This document shows positions 8,628 to 17,160 of a DNA stretch of 43,421 bases, piece by piece. The notes under the pieces are model-generated. The model ran no database searches and had not been told where the DNA came from. It was given only the letters and a program-made list of their open reading frames with translations. This DNA comes from Magnetococcales bacterium. Lineage in GTDB: Bacteria > Pseudomonadota > Magnetococcia > Magnetococcales > JADGAP01. Numbering within the stretch: the stretch's first letter is position 1; the number at the start of each line of letters is the position of its first letter. The position numbers and the translations under genes are program-made. The DNA lies in contig JADGAP010000009.1 of assembly GCA_015231965.1 (NCBI GenBank), positions 1 to 43,421 on the forward strand, written 5' to 3'.

Positions 8628-10334
8628 CTAGTGCTTGGAAGCCCCCACCGCGCCGATGCCGGTTTCGCAACGGATGCTTTGGGCCTCGAAGGCCCGCTTT
8701 TCCCGCTTGGCCCGCTCGGAGCCGTCGGTGATGGAGAAGAACCAGGTGCCGACGAAGGCCATGGTCATGGAGAAGATGGCAGGATCCTTGTAGGGGAACA
8801 AGGGGGCGGCGTGGCCAAACACGTCCACCCACACCGTCTTGGAGAGCACCACCATGATGATCGTGCTGAACAATCCCATCAACCCGCCGATGACCGCGCC
8901 GCGGGTGGTCAGACCTTTCCAGTAGATGGAGAGGATGAGGATGGGGAAGTTGGCGCTGGCGGCGATGGCGAAGGCCAACCCCACCATGAAGGCGACGTTC
9001 TGCTTTTCAAAGGCGATGCCCAGCCAGATGGCGATAACGCCGATGACCAGGGCGGCACCTTTGGAGATGCGCATCTCCACCCGTTCATCCACTTTGCCCT
9101 TCATGATGGCGTTGGCGTAGATGTCGTGGGAGACGGCAGTGGCACCCGCCAGGGTGAGACCCGAAACCACCGCCAGGATGGTGGCGAAGGCGACGGCGGA
9201 GATGAAGCCGAGGAAGAGGTCGCCGCCGGTGGCGTGGGCCAGGTGGATGGCGGCCATGTTGTTGCCGCCCCGCAGGGTGCCCTTGACCAGATCCAGGTAC
9301 TGATTGTCCGGGGCCACCAGCACCACCGCGCCGAAGCCGATGATGAAGGTGAGGATGTAGAAATAACCGATGAAGCCGGTGGCGTAGAAGACCGACTTGC
9401 GGGCCTCCTTGGCATTGCTCACGGTGAAGAAGCGCATCAGGATGTGGGGCAGGCCGGCGGTGCCGAACATGAGGGCCAGACCCAGGGAGATGGAGGAGAT
9501 GGGGTCGTTGACCAAGCCGCCGGGGGCCAGCACGTTTCGTCCGTCGGCCACCGCTTTCTTGTGATCGGCCAGGGCGCTGCTCTTGACGCCCTCAAGGGCC
9601 ATGGTGAAGAACTTTTCCAGGTCGAAATTGGCGGCGGCCAAGGCCGCGATGGCGATGAAGGTGGCCCCGGAGAGGAGCAACACCGCCTTGATGATCTGCA
9701 CCCAGGTGGTGGCCAACATGCCGCCGAAGGCGACGTAGAGGATCATCAGGGCACCCACCATGACGACGGCCAGGCTGTAGTCCAGGCCGAAGAGGGTGCG
9801 GATGAGCTGACCGGCACCCACCATCTGGGCGATGAGGTAGAGGATGACGGTACACAACGTGCCCAGGGCTGCGAAAGAGCGGACCGGCATGCGCTCCAAA
9901 CGGAAGGAGGCGATGTCGGAGAAGGTGTAGCGCCCCAGGTTGCGCAGTTGCTCGGCCATCAGAAAGAGAATGACGGGCCACCCCACGAGAAAGCCGATGG
10001 AGTAGATGAGTCCGTCATAGCCCTTGGCGAAGACCATGCTGGAGATACCCAGGAAGGAGGCGGCGGACATGTAGTCGCCCGCAATGGCCAAGCCGTTTTG
10101 CATGCCGGTGATGCCGCCGCCGGCGGCGTAGAAATCCTTGGCCGACTTGGTGCGGCTGGCCGCCCAGTAGGTGATGCCCAGGGTAACGGCCACGAAAATG
10201 AAGAACATGACGATGGCGGTCATGTTCATCGGCTGCTTTTCCGCCGCCTTGGGAATGTCGGCGGCCCAAACGGAGAGCGGTGCCAGCAACGAGAAGGCCC
10301 CCAGGAGGCCCGTGGTGAGGGAGGCGCTTTTCAT
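8628..10334 (-). CDS. actP: Cation/acetate symporter ActP
   Basis: This sodium:solute symporter (SSS family) carries acetate and related short carboxylates across the inner membrane. The 568-residue length fits ActP. It opens with a cleavable-looking signal segment (LLAPLSVWA), as in E. coli ActP. The SSS signatures [21 protein letters not shown] and [13 protein letters not shown] are present, with about 13 hydrophobic helices. ATG at 10334 shares its A with the TGA stop of yjcH (TGATG) and has GGAGGAAG upstream. The track's first M is a GTG one codon earlier. Genes yjcH-actP next to acs reproduce the classic acetate uptake unit. Confidence 0.93.
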   Translation of the reverse strand: MKSASLTTGLLGAFSLLAPLSVWAADIPKAAEKQPMNMTAIVMFFIFVAVTLGITYWAASRTKSAKDFYAAGGGITGMQNGLAIAGDYMSAASFLGISSMVFAKGYDGLIYSIGFLVGWPVILFLMAEQLRNLGRYTFSDIASFRLERMPVRSFAALGTLCTVILYLIAQMVGAGQLIRTLFGLDYSLAVVMVGALMILYVAFGGMLATTWVQIIKAVLLLSGATFIAIAALAAANFDLEKFFTMALEGVKSSALADHKKAVADGRNVLAPGGLVNDPISSISLGLALMFGTAGLPHILMRFFTVSNAKEARKSVFYATGFIGYFYILTFIIGFGAVVLVAPDNQYLDLVKGTLRGGNNMAAIHLAHATGGDLFLGFISAVAFATILAVVSGLTLAGATAVSHDIYANAIMKGKVDERVEMRISKGAALVIGVIAIWLGIAFEKQNVAFMVGLAFAIAASANFPILILSIYWKGLTTRGAVIGGLMGLFSTIIMVVLSKTVWVDVFGHAAPLFPYKDPAIFSMTMAFVGTWFFSITDGSERAKREKRAFEAQSIRCETGIGAVGASKH

Positions 10335-10657
10335 CACTTGGCTTCCTCCTTGATTTGACGGGTCAACTCGTCGAACTCGCCATTGGCGCGGCGAACGTAA
10401 ATGCCGGTGAGGATGAAGGCCCCGACAATGATCAAGGCTCCGACGGGGATGCCGATGGTGATCACGCTGCCCTTGGCGATGGGCGCTCCCAGGCTGGCCG
10501 GGGAGAAGGCGATGACCAGGATGAAGGCGTAGTACATGACCAACATGATGATGGAGAGGATCCAGGCGAACCTACTGCGCTTGGAGACCAGCTCCTGGTA
10601 TTTCGGATTGTTGCGGATTCGTTCGATCTGTCCGCTGTCCATGACTTGTTGATCCAT
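10334..10657 (-). CDS. yjcH: DUF485 inner-membrane protein (YjcH)
   Basis: This small membrane protein is nearly always found with ActP. The 107 residues match the YjcH pattern closely: [21 protein letters not shown], a central IAFSP, and the end [15 protein letters not shown]. Two transmembrane helices are visible (about 28-52 and 65-88). ATG at 10657 has AGGAAA upstream; the track extension to 10771 is rejected. It is coupled to actP by the TGATG overlap. Its exact role is unproven; it is assumed to help ActP. Confidence 0.9.
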   Translation of the reverse strand: MDQQVMDSGQIERIRNNPKYQELVSKRSRFAWILSIIMLVMYYAFILVIAFSPASLGAPIAKGSVITIGIPVGALIIVGAFILTGIYVRRANGEFDELTRQIKEEAK

Positions 10658-10840
10658 AGATTTTCCTTTCCGGAGGAAGGCGCGAGGTTCGAGGGATTGC
10701 CTTGCCGCAAGAGCAGCCATTCGAAACCAACGCGCGATTCGGGGGGAGCGCCCCCCCTTGGTAGGGCGCATTCGCGACGCCCCCCTCCCCCCCCGGAGAG
10801 CTCGGGGAAAAAAGGGGGGCGGCGATGGCGTTTGTGACGC

Positions 10841-12778
10841 TCAGCCGGTGGGCTGGCGGTTGTCGATGAGCTTCTGCACCACGGTGGGATCGGCCAGGGT
10901 GGTGGTGTCGCCCAGGCTGTCCAGTTCGTTGGAGGCGATCTTGCGCAGGATGCGGCGCATGATCTTGCCGGAGCGGGTTTTGGGCAGGCCAGGGGCCCAT
11001 TGGATGATATCCAGGGTGGCCAGGGCACCGATCTCCTTGCGCACCAGGGTGACCAACTCCTTGCGCAGCGCCTCGGTGGGCTCCACGCCGACCATCAGGG
11101 TGACGAAGGCATAGAGGCCGTTGCCCTTGATGGGATGGGGATAGCCCACCACCGCCGCTTCCGCCACCTTTTCGTGCAGCACCAGGGCGCTTTCGATTTC
11201 GGCGGTGCCCAGGTTGTGGCCGGAGACGATGATGATGTCGTCCACCCGACCGGTGATCCAGTGGTAGCCGTCGGCGTCGCGGCGGCAGCCGTCGCCGGGA
11301 AAGTAACGGCCCGGATAGGCGGCGAAATAGGTCTCGAAGAACCGCTTGTGGTTGCCGTAGACCGTGCGCATCATCCCCGGCCAGGGCGTGGAGATGGTCA
11401 GAATGCCGGAGCATTCGCCCTCTTGCACCACGCCCTTTTCATCCACCACTTCCGGCGTCACGCCAAAGAAGGGACGGGTGGCGGAACCGGGCTTGAGGGG
11501 GGTGGCACCGGGCAGCGGGGTGATGAGGATGCCGCCGGTTTCGGTCTGCCACCAGGTGTCGACGATGGGGCAGCGGGAGTCTCCCACCACGTGATAGTAC
11601 CATTCCCACGCCTCGGGATTGATCGGCTCGCCCACCGAACCCAGGATGCGCAGGCTGGAGCGGCTGGTCTTCTTGACGAAAGCATCCCCTTGGGCCATCA
11701 GCGAGCGAATGGCGGTGGGGGCGGTGTAGAAAATGTTGACCTGGTGTTTGTCGATCACCTGCCAGAAGCGGGAGGCGTCGGGATAGGTGGGAATGCCCTC
11801 GAAGACCAGGGTGGTGGCGCCGTTGGAGAGGGGGCCGTAGACGATGTAGCTGTGGCCCGTCACCCAACCCACGTCGGCGGTGCACCAGTACACATCGCCG
11901 TCATGATAGTCGAAAATGTACTGATGGGTGATGCCGGCGTAGAGCAGGTAGCCGGCGGTGGTGTGCAGCACCCCCTTGGGTTTGCCGGTGGAGCCGGAGG
12001 TGTAGAGGATGAACAGGGGATCCTCGGCGTCCATGGGTTCGGCGTCGCAGACCGGGCTGGCGGCGGCGAGGGCGTCGTGATACCAGACGTCCCGCCCTTC
12101 GGTCATGGGGACCGGGCTTCCCGTCAGTTGGACGGTGAAGACGGTGTGAACGCTGGGGCAGGATTTGAGGGCTTCATCCACATTGGCCCGCATGGGGATC
12201 TTCTTGGAACCGCGCACCCCCTCGTCGGAGGTGACGACGGCGCAGCATTCGGCGTCGTTGACCCGGTCCTTGATCGAGTCGGGGGAGAAGCCGCCAAAGA
12301 CGATGGAGTGGATGGCACCGATGCGGGTGCAGGCCAGCATCGCCACCACCGCCTCGGGGATCATCGGCATGTAGATGCAGACCCGGTCGCCTTTTTTGAC
12401 ATTCCGCGCCTTCATGGCGTTGGCGAAGCGGCAGACCTCCTCGTGGAGCTGCTTGTAGGTGATTTTTTTCGACTGGTTGGGGTCGTCGCCTTCCCAGATG
12501 ATGGCCGTCTGGTCGCCCCTGGTCGCCAGATGGCGGTCCAGGCAGTTGTAGGAGACGTTGATCTTGCCTCCTTCAAACCAGCGGATTTTGGCTTGATGAA
12601 AATCGTAGTCCAGAACCCTGTCCCACTTTTTAAACCAATGGAGGCGTTGTTCGGCCTGTTCGCCCCAGAATCCCTCGGGGTCTTCCACGGAGCGGCGATA
12701 CATCGCCTCATAGGTTTCCGCGTTGATGTGGGCGTGAGCGGCCACGGCGGGTTGAACGGGGTAGATCTTCTCGCTCAT
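10841..12778 (-). CDS. acs: Acetyl-CoA synthetase, AMP-forming
   Basis: The enzyme converts acetate, ATP and CoA to acetyl-CoA via acetyl-AMP. The 645 residues fit the family. The ATP/AMP-binding signature [16 protein letters not shown], the WQTETGG motif and the C-terminal hinge region are intact. The regulatory/catalytic lysine motif [11 protein letters not shown] is present, so control by reversible lysine acylation is possible. ATG at 12778 ([10 protein letters not shown]) has AGGA upstream; the track start at 13006 adds 76 improbable residues. It lies 183 bases upstream of yjcH-actP on the same strand, so all three may share the promoter region around 12.8-13.2 kb. Confidence 0.96.
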   Translation of the reverse strand: MSEKIYPVQPAVAAHAHINAETYEAMYRRSVEDPEGFWGEQAEQRLHWFKKWDRVLDYDFHQAKIRWFEGGKINVSYNCLDRHLATRGDQTAIIWEGDDPNQSKKITYKQLHEEVCRFANAMKARNVKKGDRVCIYMPMIPEAVVAMLACTRIGAIHSIVFGGFSPDSIKDRVNDAECCAVVTSDEGVRGSKKIPMRANVDEALKSCPSVHTVFTVQLTGSPVPMTEGRDVWYHDALAAASPVCDAEPMDAEDPLFILYTSGSTGKPKGVLHTTAGYLLYAGITHQYIFDYHDGDVYWCTADVGWVTGHSYIVYGPLSNGATTLVFEGIPTYPDASRFWQVIDKHQVNIFYTAPTAIRSLMAQGDAFVKKTSRSSLRILGSVGEPINPEAWEWYYHVVGDSRCPIVDTWWQTETGGILITPLPGATPLKPGSATRPFFGVTPEVVDEKGVVQEGECSGILTISTPWPGMMRTVYGNHKRFFETYFAAYPGRYFPGDGCRRDADGYHWITGRVDDIIIVSGHNLGTAEIESALVLHEKVAEAAVVGYPHPIKGNGLYAFVTLMVGVEPTEALRKELVTLVRKEIGALATLDIIQWAPGLPKTRSGKIMRRILRKIASNELDSLGDTTTLADPTVVQKLIDNRQPTG

Positions 12779-13794
12779 TGTGTCAATCCTTTCTCGCACA
12801 GGCTCTGGCTTCATCCTATATTGTTCGGTTCGTCCGTCATCCCGTCGCCCTTGCGCCGTCTTGTCCCCGCCCCAGCTCCAACCATGGAACCAGGGGGAGG
12901 TCTGGCGCTGGAGGGGGAGGCCTCGGCGGAGGGTGGTGCCGAGGCTAGGTTCGGGTCCGCCGCCGCGCCAGGGAAGAGCCGACGGCTCCGCGGCCCTTTT
13001 TGGCATCGATGGTCACGCCCTTGGGCGATTCCGCCTCGGGGACGGAGGACATTCGCCAGGTACGATTTCAAGTGGTTGGATGGTAGAAAATTCCAGAATG
13101 AACTGTAAAGCTGGGTCGCACAGGAAATGTTTATTATCTCTATGAATCAATATTTTGCATCGCATCATAGTTATGAATATCAACCATCATTACGGTGCAA
13201 TAAATCCCACGAATTTCTGGGAGATAAGTTCATTATATAATACAAAATCAGATAATTATGCTCCCTATCAAGGGGCGGGGCAGGGGCGTTTCAAGCCCAT
13301 TATCACGCAGCATCAATGGCGACTATTTCAATAAATGGATTGTGCAACGCAGCAAAGCGTAATATTCTAGTAGAATCAAATGGGGCTACGGGATTCCGGA
13401 GGACGGACCGCCCCGGAGAAGCCTCGACTTGAACCGCTTTTTCCAACATTGCCGAATAAAATGATCTCTATTCGACGATTCCTCAGGGAGAGATATCATC
13501 CTGCCTGAAATATCATTCATCCCAGAGTCCCCTGAAAAAAAGTCCACTTCGAGAGTTCGATCTATTTATTGTCCATAAGTTACATGACTGTGCAAGACTG
13601 GGTCAAACATAGTGGAATCAACAGGTCACGAGACTCATGCCGACCGTCTCCAGACTTTTTTCGGGGGACTCATCCCAGAGTCCCGATTTTTCGGGGCGCG
13701 ATATGGCATGGCGGCTCTTGAAAGGGTTTGGAAGGGAACGCGGGGGGAAAGTTCCCGAATGGTTCAAAATGGCTCAGGGACGAGGGGGAGGGAG
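12779..13794. other. Long AT-rich intergenic region between divergent acs and the acyl-CoA synthetase gene
   Basis: About 1 kb without a convincing gene. From roughly 13080 to 13610 it is clearly more AT-rich than the rest of the window, as expected of a control region for two divergent genes. A TATAAT hexamer occurs at 13236-13241 without an obvious -35 partner. The 15-base word tcatcccagagtccc occurs twice, at 13517 and 13670. No terminator, RNA gene or recognised operator could be assigned. Confidence 0.5.
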
Positions 13795-15954
13795 ATGACA
13801 CCACGCATGGATCGCCAGGAAGCCTCCGCCCATCGCGAAGGGCCGCGGGATCTGACGCCGCTGTTGCAACCGCAGGCGGTGGCGGTGGTCGGGGCGTCGC
13901 GGGTGCCGGGCAAGATCGGGCATGAAATTTGGGTCAATTTGCAGCGGGGGGGATTTCAGGGGGCGTTGTACGCGATCAATCCCAACGCCGAGTCGATTTT
14001 GGGAGCGCCGTGTCTGAACTCGATCCGGCAGGCGCCCCGGGGGGTGGATCTGGTGGTCATCGCCTTGCCGCCGGAGGGGGCGATGGAGGCGGCGCGGCAA
14101 GCGGTGGACCATGGCTGCCGCGCCCTGGTGATGGTGGCGGAGGGATTTCGCGAACGGGGCGGCGAGGGGGCGGCGCGAGAGGCGGCCCTGGCGCGGATGT
14201 GTCGGGAGCGGGGGGTGATCTTGCTCGGTCCCAACAGCCTGGGCGTGATCAACACCCACCATGGACTCAACGCCAGCTTCGCCATGACCCAGCCGGGGCC
14301 GGGGGGGGTGGCGATTTTGTCCCAGTCGGGCTCGGTCTGCACGGCGGCGCTGGACTGGATGGCGGCCCGGGGGGTGGGGTTGTCGGTGATGGCAAGCCTG
14401 GGCAATCAGGCGGATCTGACGGAGAGCGAACTGCTGGACTACGTGTCGCGGGATCCGGCGACCCGGGTGGTAGGGTGTTATCTGGAGGGGGTCTCCAGCG
14501 GGGCCACCTTCATGCGGATGGTGGAGGAGACCTCCTCCCGTCTGCCGGTGGTGGTGCGCAAGGCGGGGATGACGGCGGCGGGGCGGCGGGCGGCGGCGCG
14601 CCACACCGGCCATGTGATGGGTCCGGAACGGAACTGCTGGGTGGGCCGTTCCGGGGCGGTGCGGGTGGAGGGGTTCGACGCCTGGCTGGACGCCCTGGCG
14701 GCCTTTTCCCGGCAGCCCTTGCCCCGGGGGGGGCGGGTGTTGATCGTCACCAACGCTGGCGGCCCCGGGGTGATGGCGGCGGATGCCCTGGAGGGGGCGG
14801 GATTGTCGGCGGCGGAGCTTCCCCCCGAGGGGCTGGAGGCGCTACGTCAACGTTTGCCGGAGCGGGTGGGGGAGCGTCTGATGGCGGGCGGCCCCCTGGA
14901 TTTGGGCGGCGACGCCTCGCCGGAATGGTATGGCGCGGCCTTGGAAACCCTGCTGCCCCTGCCCGAGGTGGATGGGGCGGTGGTGATCATGACGCCCCAA
15001 TCCATGACCCAACCCCTTCAGACCGCCCAGGCCATGACCCGGGAGGGGGGGTGGGGCAAACCGGTGATGGGGGTGTTCATGGGGGGCGGGCAGGTGATTG
15101 CGGGCCTGCTGGCCCTCAATGGGGCGGGGATCCCCTCTTTTCCCTCGCCGGAACGGGCGGTGGCGGCCTTGGGTGCCATGGCCGGGCTGACCCGCTGGCG
15201 GGAGCGTCCCCCCCGGGTGGTGGCCCATTTCCCCGTCAATCAGCGGCGGGTGCAGCGGGTGTTGCATCGCTATCGCCTGACCGGCATGCGACGGCTGGCG
15301 GCCAGCGACGCCAAGGAGATTCTTCAGGCTTATGGTTTCAACGTACCGGAAGGGGAGCTGGCGACCTCGCTGGAGGAGGCCATGTCCCATGCCGAGCGGT
15401 TGGGGTATCCGGTGGCGCTCAAATTGTGTTCCCCCGACGGGGCTCCGGAAGAGCATTGGGAGCGGATTCGCCTCAACCTCGCCACCCAGTTGGGCGTGCG
15501 GGACGCCTACGACCTCATGACCCTGCGGTTCGCCCATCGTCATCCGGAGGGGCGAATGGACGGCGTGCTGGTGGAGCGGATGAGCCCGCGCGGCCTGGAC
15601 GCGGCCATCGGCCTGACCCGGGATCCCCAGTTCGGCCCCTTGTTGATGTTCGGTTTGGGGGGGCGGTTCGTCGAGGTGCTGAAGGAGAGCAGCTTTCAGG
15701 TGGCCCCCATCACCTTTGACGAGGCCATGGAGATGCTCGATGCCAGTCAAGCCATGGGGGTGTTGCGGGGGAACGGCGAATCCGGCGGGGTGGATCAGAA
15801 GACGGTGGCGGAGTGCCTGCAGCGGTTGAGCCAGTTGGCCGCCGATTTTCCCGAGATCGAGCGGGTGGAGGTGGATCCGCTGATCGTGGGGCGTCCCGGC
15901 GTCGCCTCGGTGGCGGCGGAGTGCCGCATGGTCCTCGCCCCCGAGAGCGAATGA
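13795..15954 (+). CDS. ADP-forming acyl-CoA (acetate-CoA) synthetase, fused alpha-beta type
   Basis: Domains in order are CoA-binding (about 25-120, with VAVVGASRVPGKIG), succinyl-CoA-ligase-like flavodoxin domains (about 145-460) and an ATP-grasp_5 domain (about 490-715). The phospho-histidine region RAAARHTGHVMG keeps the His needed for phosphate transfer. The reaction is acyl-CoA + ADP + Pi to acid + ATP + CoA, or the reverse. It lacks the GNAT domain of the related Pat/PatZ lysine acetyltransferases, so it is more likely an enzyme than an Acs modifier. ATG at 13795 has a purine-rich GGGGGAGGGAG upstream; the track's GTG at 13612 is unlikely. It has 719 residues and is divergent from acs. 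Confidence 0.85.
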   Translation: MTPRMDRQEASAHREGPRDLTPLLQPQAVAVVGASRVPGKIGHEIWVNLQRGGFQGALYAINPNAESILGAPCLNSIRQAPRGVDLVVIALPPEGAMEAARQAVDHGCRALVMVAEGFRERGGEGAAREAALARMCRERGVILLGPNSLGVINTHHGLNASFAMTQPGPGGVAILSQSGSVCTAALDWMAARGVGLSVMASLGNQADLTESELLDYVSRDPATRVVGCYLEGVSSGATFMRMVEETSSRLPVVVRKAGMTAAGRRAAARHTGHVMGPERNCWVGRSGAVRVEGFDAWLDALAAFSRQPLPRGGRVLIVTNAGGPGVMAADALEGAGLSAAELPPEGLEALRQRLPERVGERLMAGGPLDLGGDASPEWYGAALETLLPLPEVDGAVVIMTPQSMTQPLQTAQAMTREGGWGKPVMGVFMGGGQVIAGLLALNGAGIPSFPSPERAVAALGAMAGLTRWRERPPRVVAHFPVNQRRVQRVLHRYRLTGMRRLAASDAKEILQAYGFNVPEGELATSLEEAMSHAERLGYPVALKLCSPDGAPEEHWERIRLNLATQLGVRDAYDLMTLRFAHRHPEGRMDGVLVERMSPRGLDAAIGLTRDPQFGPLLMFGLGGRFVEVLKESSFQVAPITFDEAMEMLDASQAMGVLRGNGESGGVDQKTVAECLQRLSQLAADFPEIERVEVDPLIVGRPGVASVAAECRMVLAPESE

Positions 15955-16057
15955 CCCTGCCCGGAATGTTCTCGTCTCGACCGGCCATCCCCCCTCCTCC
16001 TCCCTCCGCCGACGCTGAGGGGGGCGACGGGGTTATCTCCCCAACAAGGTCGGTGGT

Positions 16058-16376
16058 GGAGGAGTTGGTCGCATAACCCAGGCGCCGTTTGACGACATGG
16101 GCAATTTTATAGTAGTTCCAAATCAGTTCTGCACATTGCCAGCTAAAGAATTTATGCTCGTCATTCCCGCGAAAGCGGGAATCCAGGAAAGCCGATCGGT
16201 GAATGGCTCCCTTCAAACAAACGGAAAGGAGGCTTGGTTCCTCGTAACGATCTCTGCATTTCTCTCCCCCGCCCCCTGGATTCCCGCCTTCGCGGGAATG
16301 ACGTTTTCGTGGTTGAGGAGATGGTTGCTTAACCCAGGCACCGCTTGACGCCATGTGCAATTTTTAAATGGAATGA
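16058..16376. repeat. Composite repeat A1 (dRS3-like inverted repeats with flanking arms)
   Basis: The core 16159-16303 is bounded by two inverted 28-base ends, cgtcattcccgcgaaagcgg(gaatccag) and its complement. Each end contains ATTCCC-N8-GGGAAT, the same pattern as the Neisseria dRS3 repeat. Between them lies a ~90-base spacer shared, in opposite orientation, with copies A2 and A3. Outside the core, a ~60-base arm containing ttaacccaggcaccgcttga and tgtgcaatttttaaatgga occurs on both sides in degenerate form. No open frame with coding character is seen; the ORF-track entries here are shadows. Confidence 0.8.
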
Positions 16377-16455
16377 CTCTATACAAAGACAGCCCCTCCC
16401 CCGGGCGTGGGAGGGGCTTTTCAAGGCGTGGAAGGCGTGGAGGTCGTGGCGAGGG

Positions 16456-16704
16456 TCATCCCCCGCCGCGCCGCTCCTCGACAATCCACCAGGCGCTTTC
16501 CAGGGAGGCCACCTCTTCCATCTCCTCGACGCTCAGGGCGAAGCCGAATTCGCTTTCGATGGCGAAACACAGCGAGGTGTGGGCCAGGGAGTCCCAGCGC
16601 GGATGGTTGAGACGGCGGATTTCGCTCACGTCGGCGTCGTCGGGCAGGTCCAACGCCAGACGAAAGATGGTGCGCAAGGTTTCCAAATCAGCATTCCCGT
16701 CCAT
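16456..16704 (-). CDS. Acyl carrier protein
   Basis: The 82-residue acidic protein has the ACP helical pattern and the phosphopantetheine site PRWDSLAHTSL, with Ser39 as attachment residue. The DSL core is exact. It would carry acyl or aminoacyl groups for a synthase, but it is not the housekeeping fatty-acid ACP by context: no fab genes are near. ATG at 16704 has AGGAGC upstream; the track's 53-residue extension covers a repeat and is rejected. The gene stands alone between composite repeats A1 and A2, which suggests it was separated from partner genes. Confidence 0.85.
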   Translation of the reverse strand: MDGNADLETLRTIFRLALDLPDDADVSEIRRLNHPRWDSLAHTSLCFAIESEFGFALSVEEMEEVASLESAWWIVEERRGGG

Positions 16705-16766
16705 CGGGGGCTCCTGGGTCGTGGCGGCGGCTTGGGTGAAAAACCGCTGGGGTCGCGTTGGGTGAA

Positions 16767-16824
16767 CGTCTGGTTGCCTTCGGCAACGGGGGGCGCGCCG
16801 CGCCGGATCAAAAGGCGATCCGGT
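16767..16824. repeat. Partial copy of repeat family B
   Basis: The sequence tctggttgccttcggcaac followed by a GC-palindromic ggcgcgccgcgcc stretch resembles the left half of the repeats at 39981-40090 and 40711-40823. The match is degenerate and the right half diverges. Confidence 0.5.
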
Positions 16825-16899
16825 TTGTTTTATAATCCTTTCATTCCAGCCCATCTTATTCATGGATTGACCGGTCTGGAGGGGATAGAACCGCGCAAC

Positions 16900-17158
16900 A
16901 TGTTGTATAGTATAGTACTTTCAAAACAGTTTTGCGCCTTGCCAGCTAAAGAATCGACGCTCGTCCTTCCAGCGAAAGCGGGAATCCAGGGGCGGGGGAG
17001 GGAAATGCAGAGATCGCACCAAGGAACCAAGCCCTCTTTCCGTTCGTTTGAAGGGAGCCATTCCCCTATCGGCTTTCCTGGATTCCCGCATTCGCGGGAA
17101 TGACGGGCGAAAATTCTTTGGCTGGCAATGGGCAACACCGGCTTGGAATTGCTATAGA
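16900..17158. repeat. Composite repeat A2
   Basis: The core 16962-17105 has the same two dRS3-like ends as A1, the left one mutated (cgtccttccagcgaaagcgg). The ~90-base spacer is inverted relative to A1. The outer arms ttgccagctaaagaat and attctttggctggcaa are near-perfect inverted repeats of each other, and the left one is shared with A1. It lies directly downstream of the TerD-FtsK gene, whose stop is at 17161. Its stem structures could serve as a terminator there. Confidence 0.8.
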
Positions 17159-17160
17159 AT

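Noticed and set aside
8631-10358. 575-residue plus-strand ORF, Gly/Asp/His-rich
   Set aside because: Exact antisense of actP; typical mirror ORF of GC-rich membrane-protein genes.
10740-10840. Terminator after acs
   Set aside because: Homopolymer-rich C/G runs and a weak cccc..gggg pairing are present, but the order of stem and T-run on the minus strand does not make a convincing intrinsic terminator.
11000-13108. 702-residue plus-strand ORF
   Set aside because: Antisense shadow of acs, which is unmistakable on the minus strand.
13929-15719. 596-residue Gly-rich ORF in another plus frame
   Set aside because: Frame shadow of the ADP-forming synthetase; repetitive Gly/Ala pattern is an artefact of GC-rich codons.
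13795-15954. Pat/PatZ protein lysine acetyltransferase next to acs
   Set aside because: The NDP-forming synthetase domains are present, but the protein ends after ATP-grasp without a GNAT domain.
15710-16360. 216-residue minus-strand ORF through repeat A1
   Set aside because: Made of repeat sequence and the antisense end of the synthetase gene; peptide such as HSREGGNPGGGG is a classic translation of dRS3-like palindromes.
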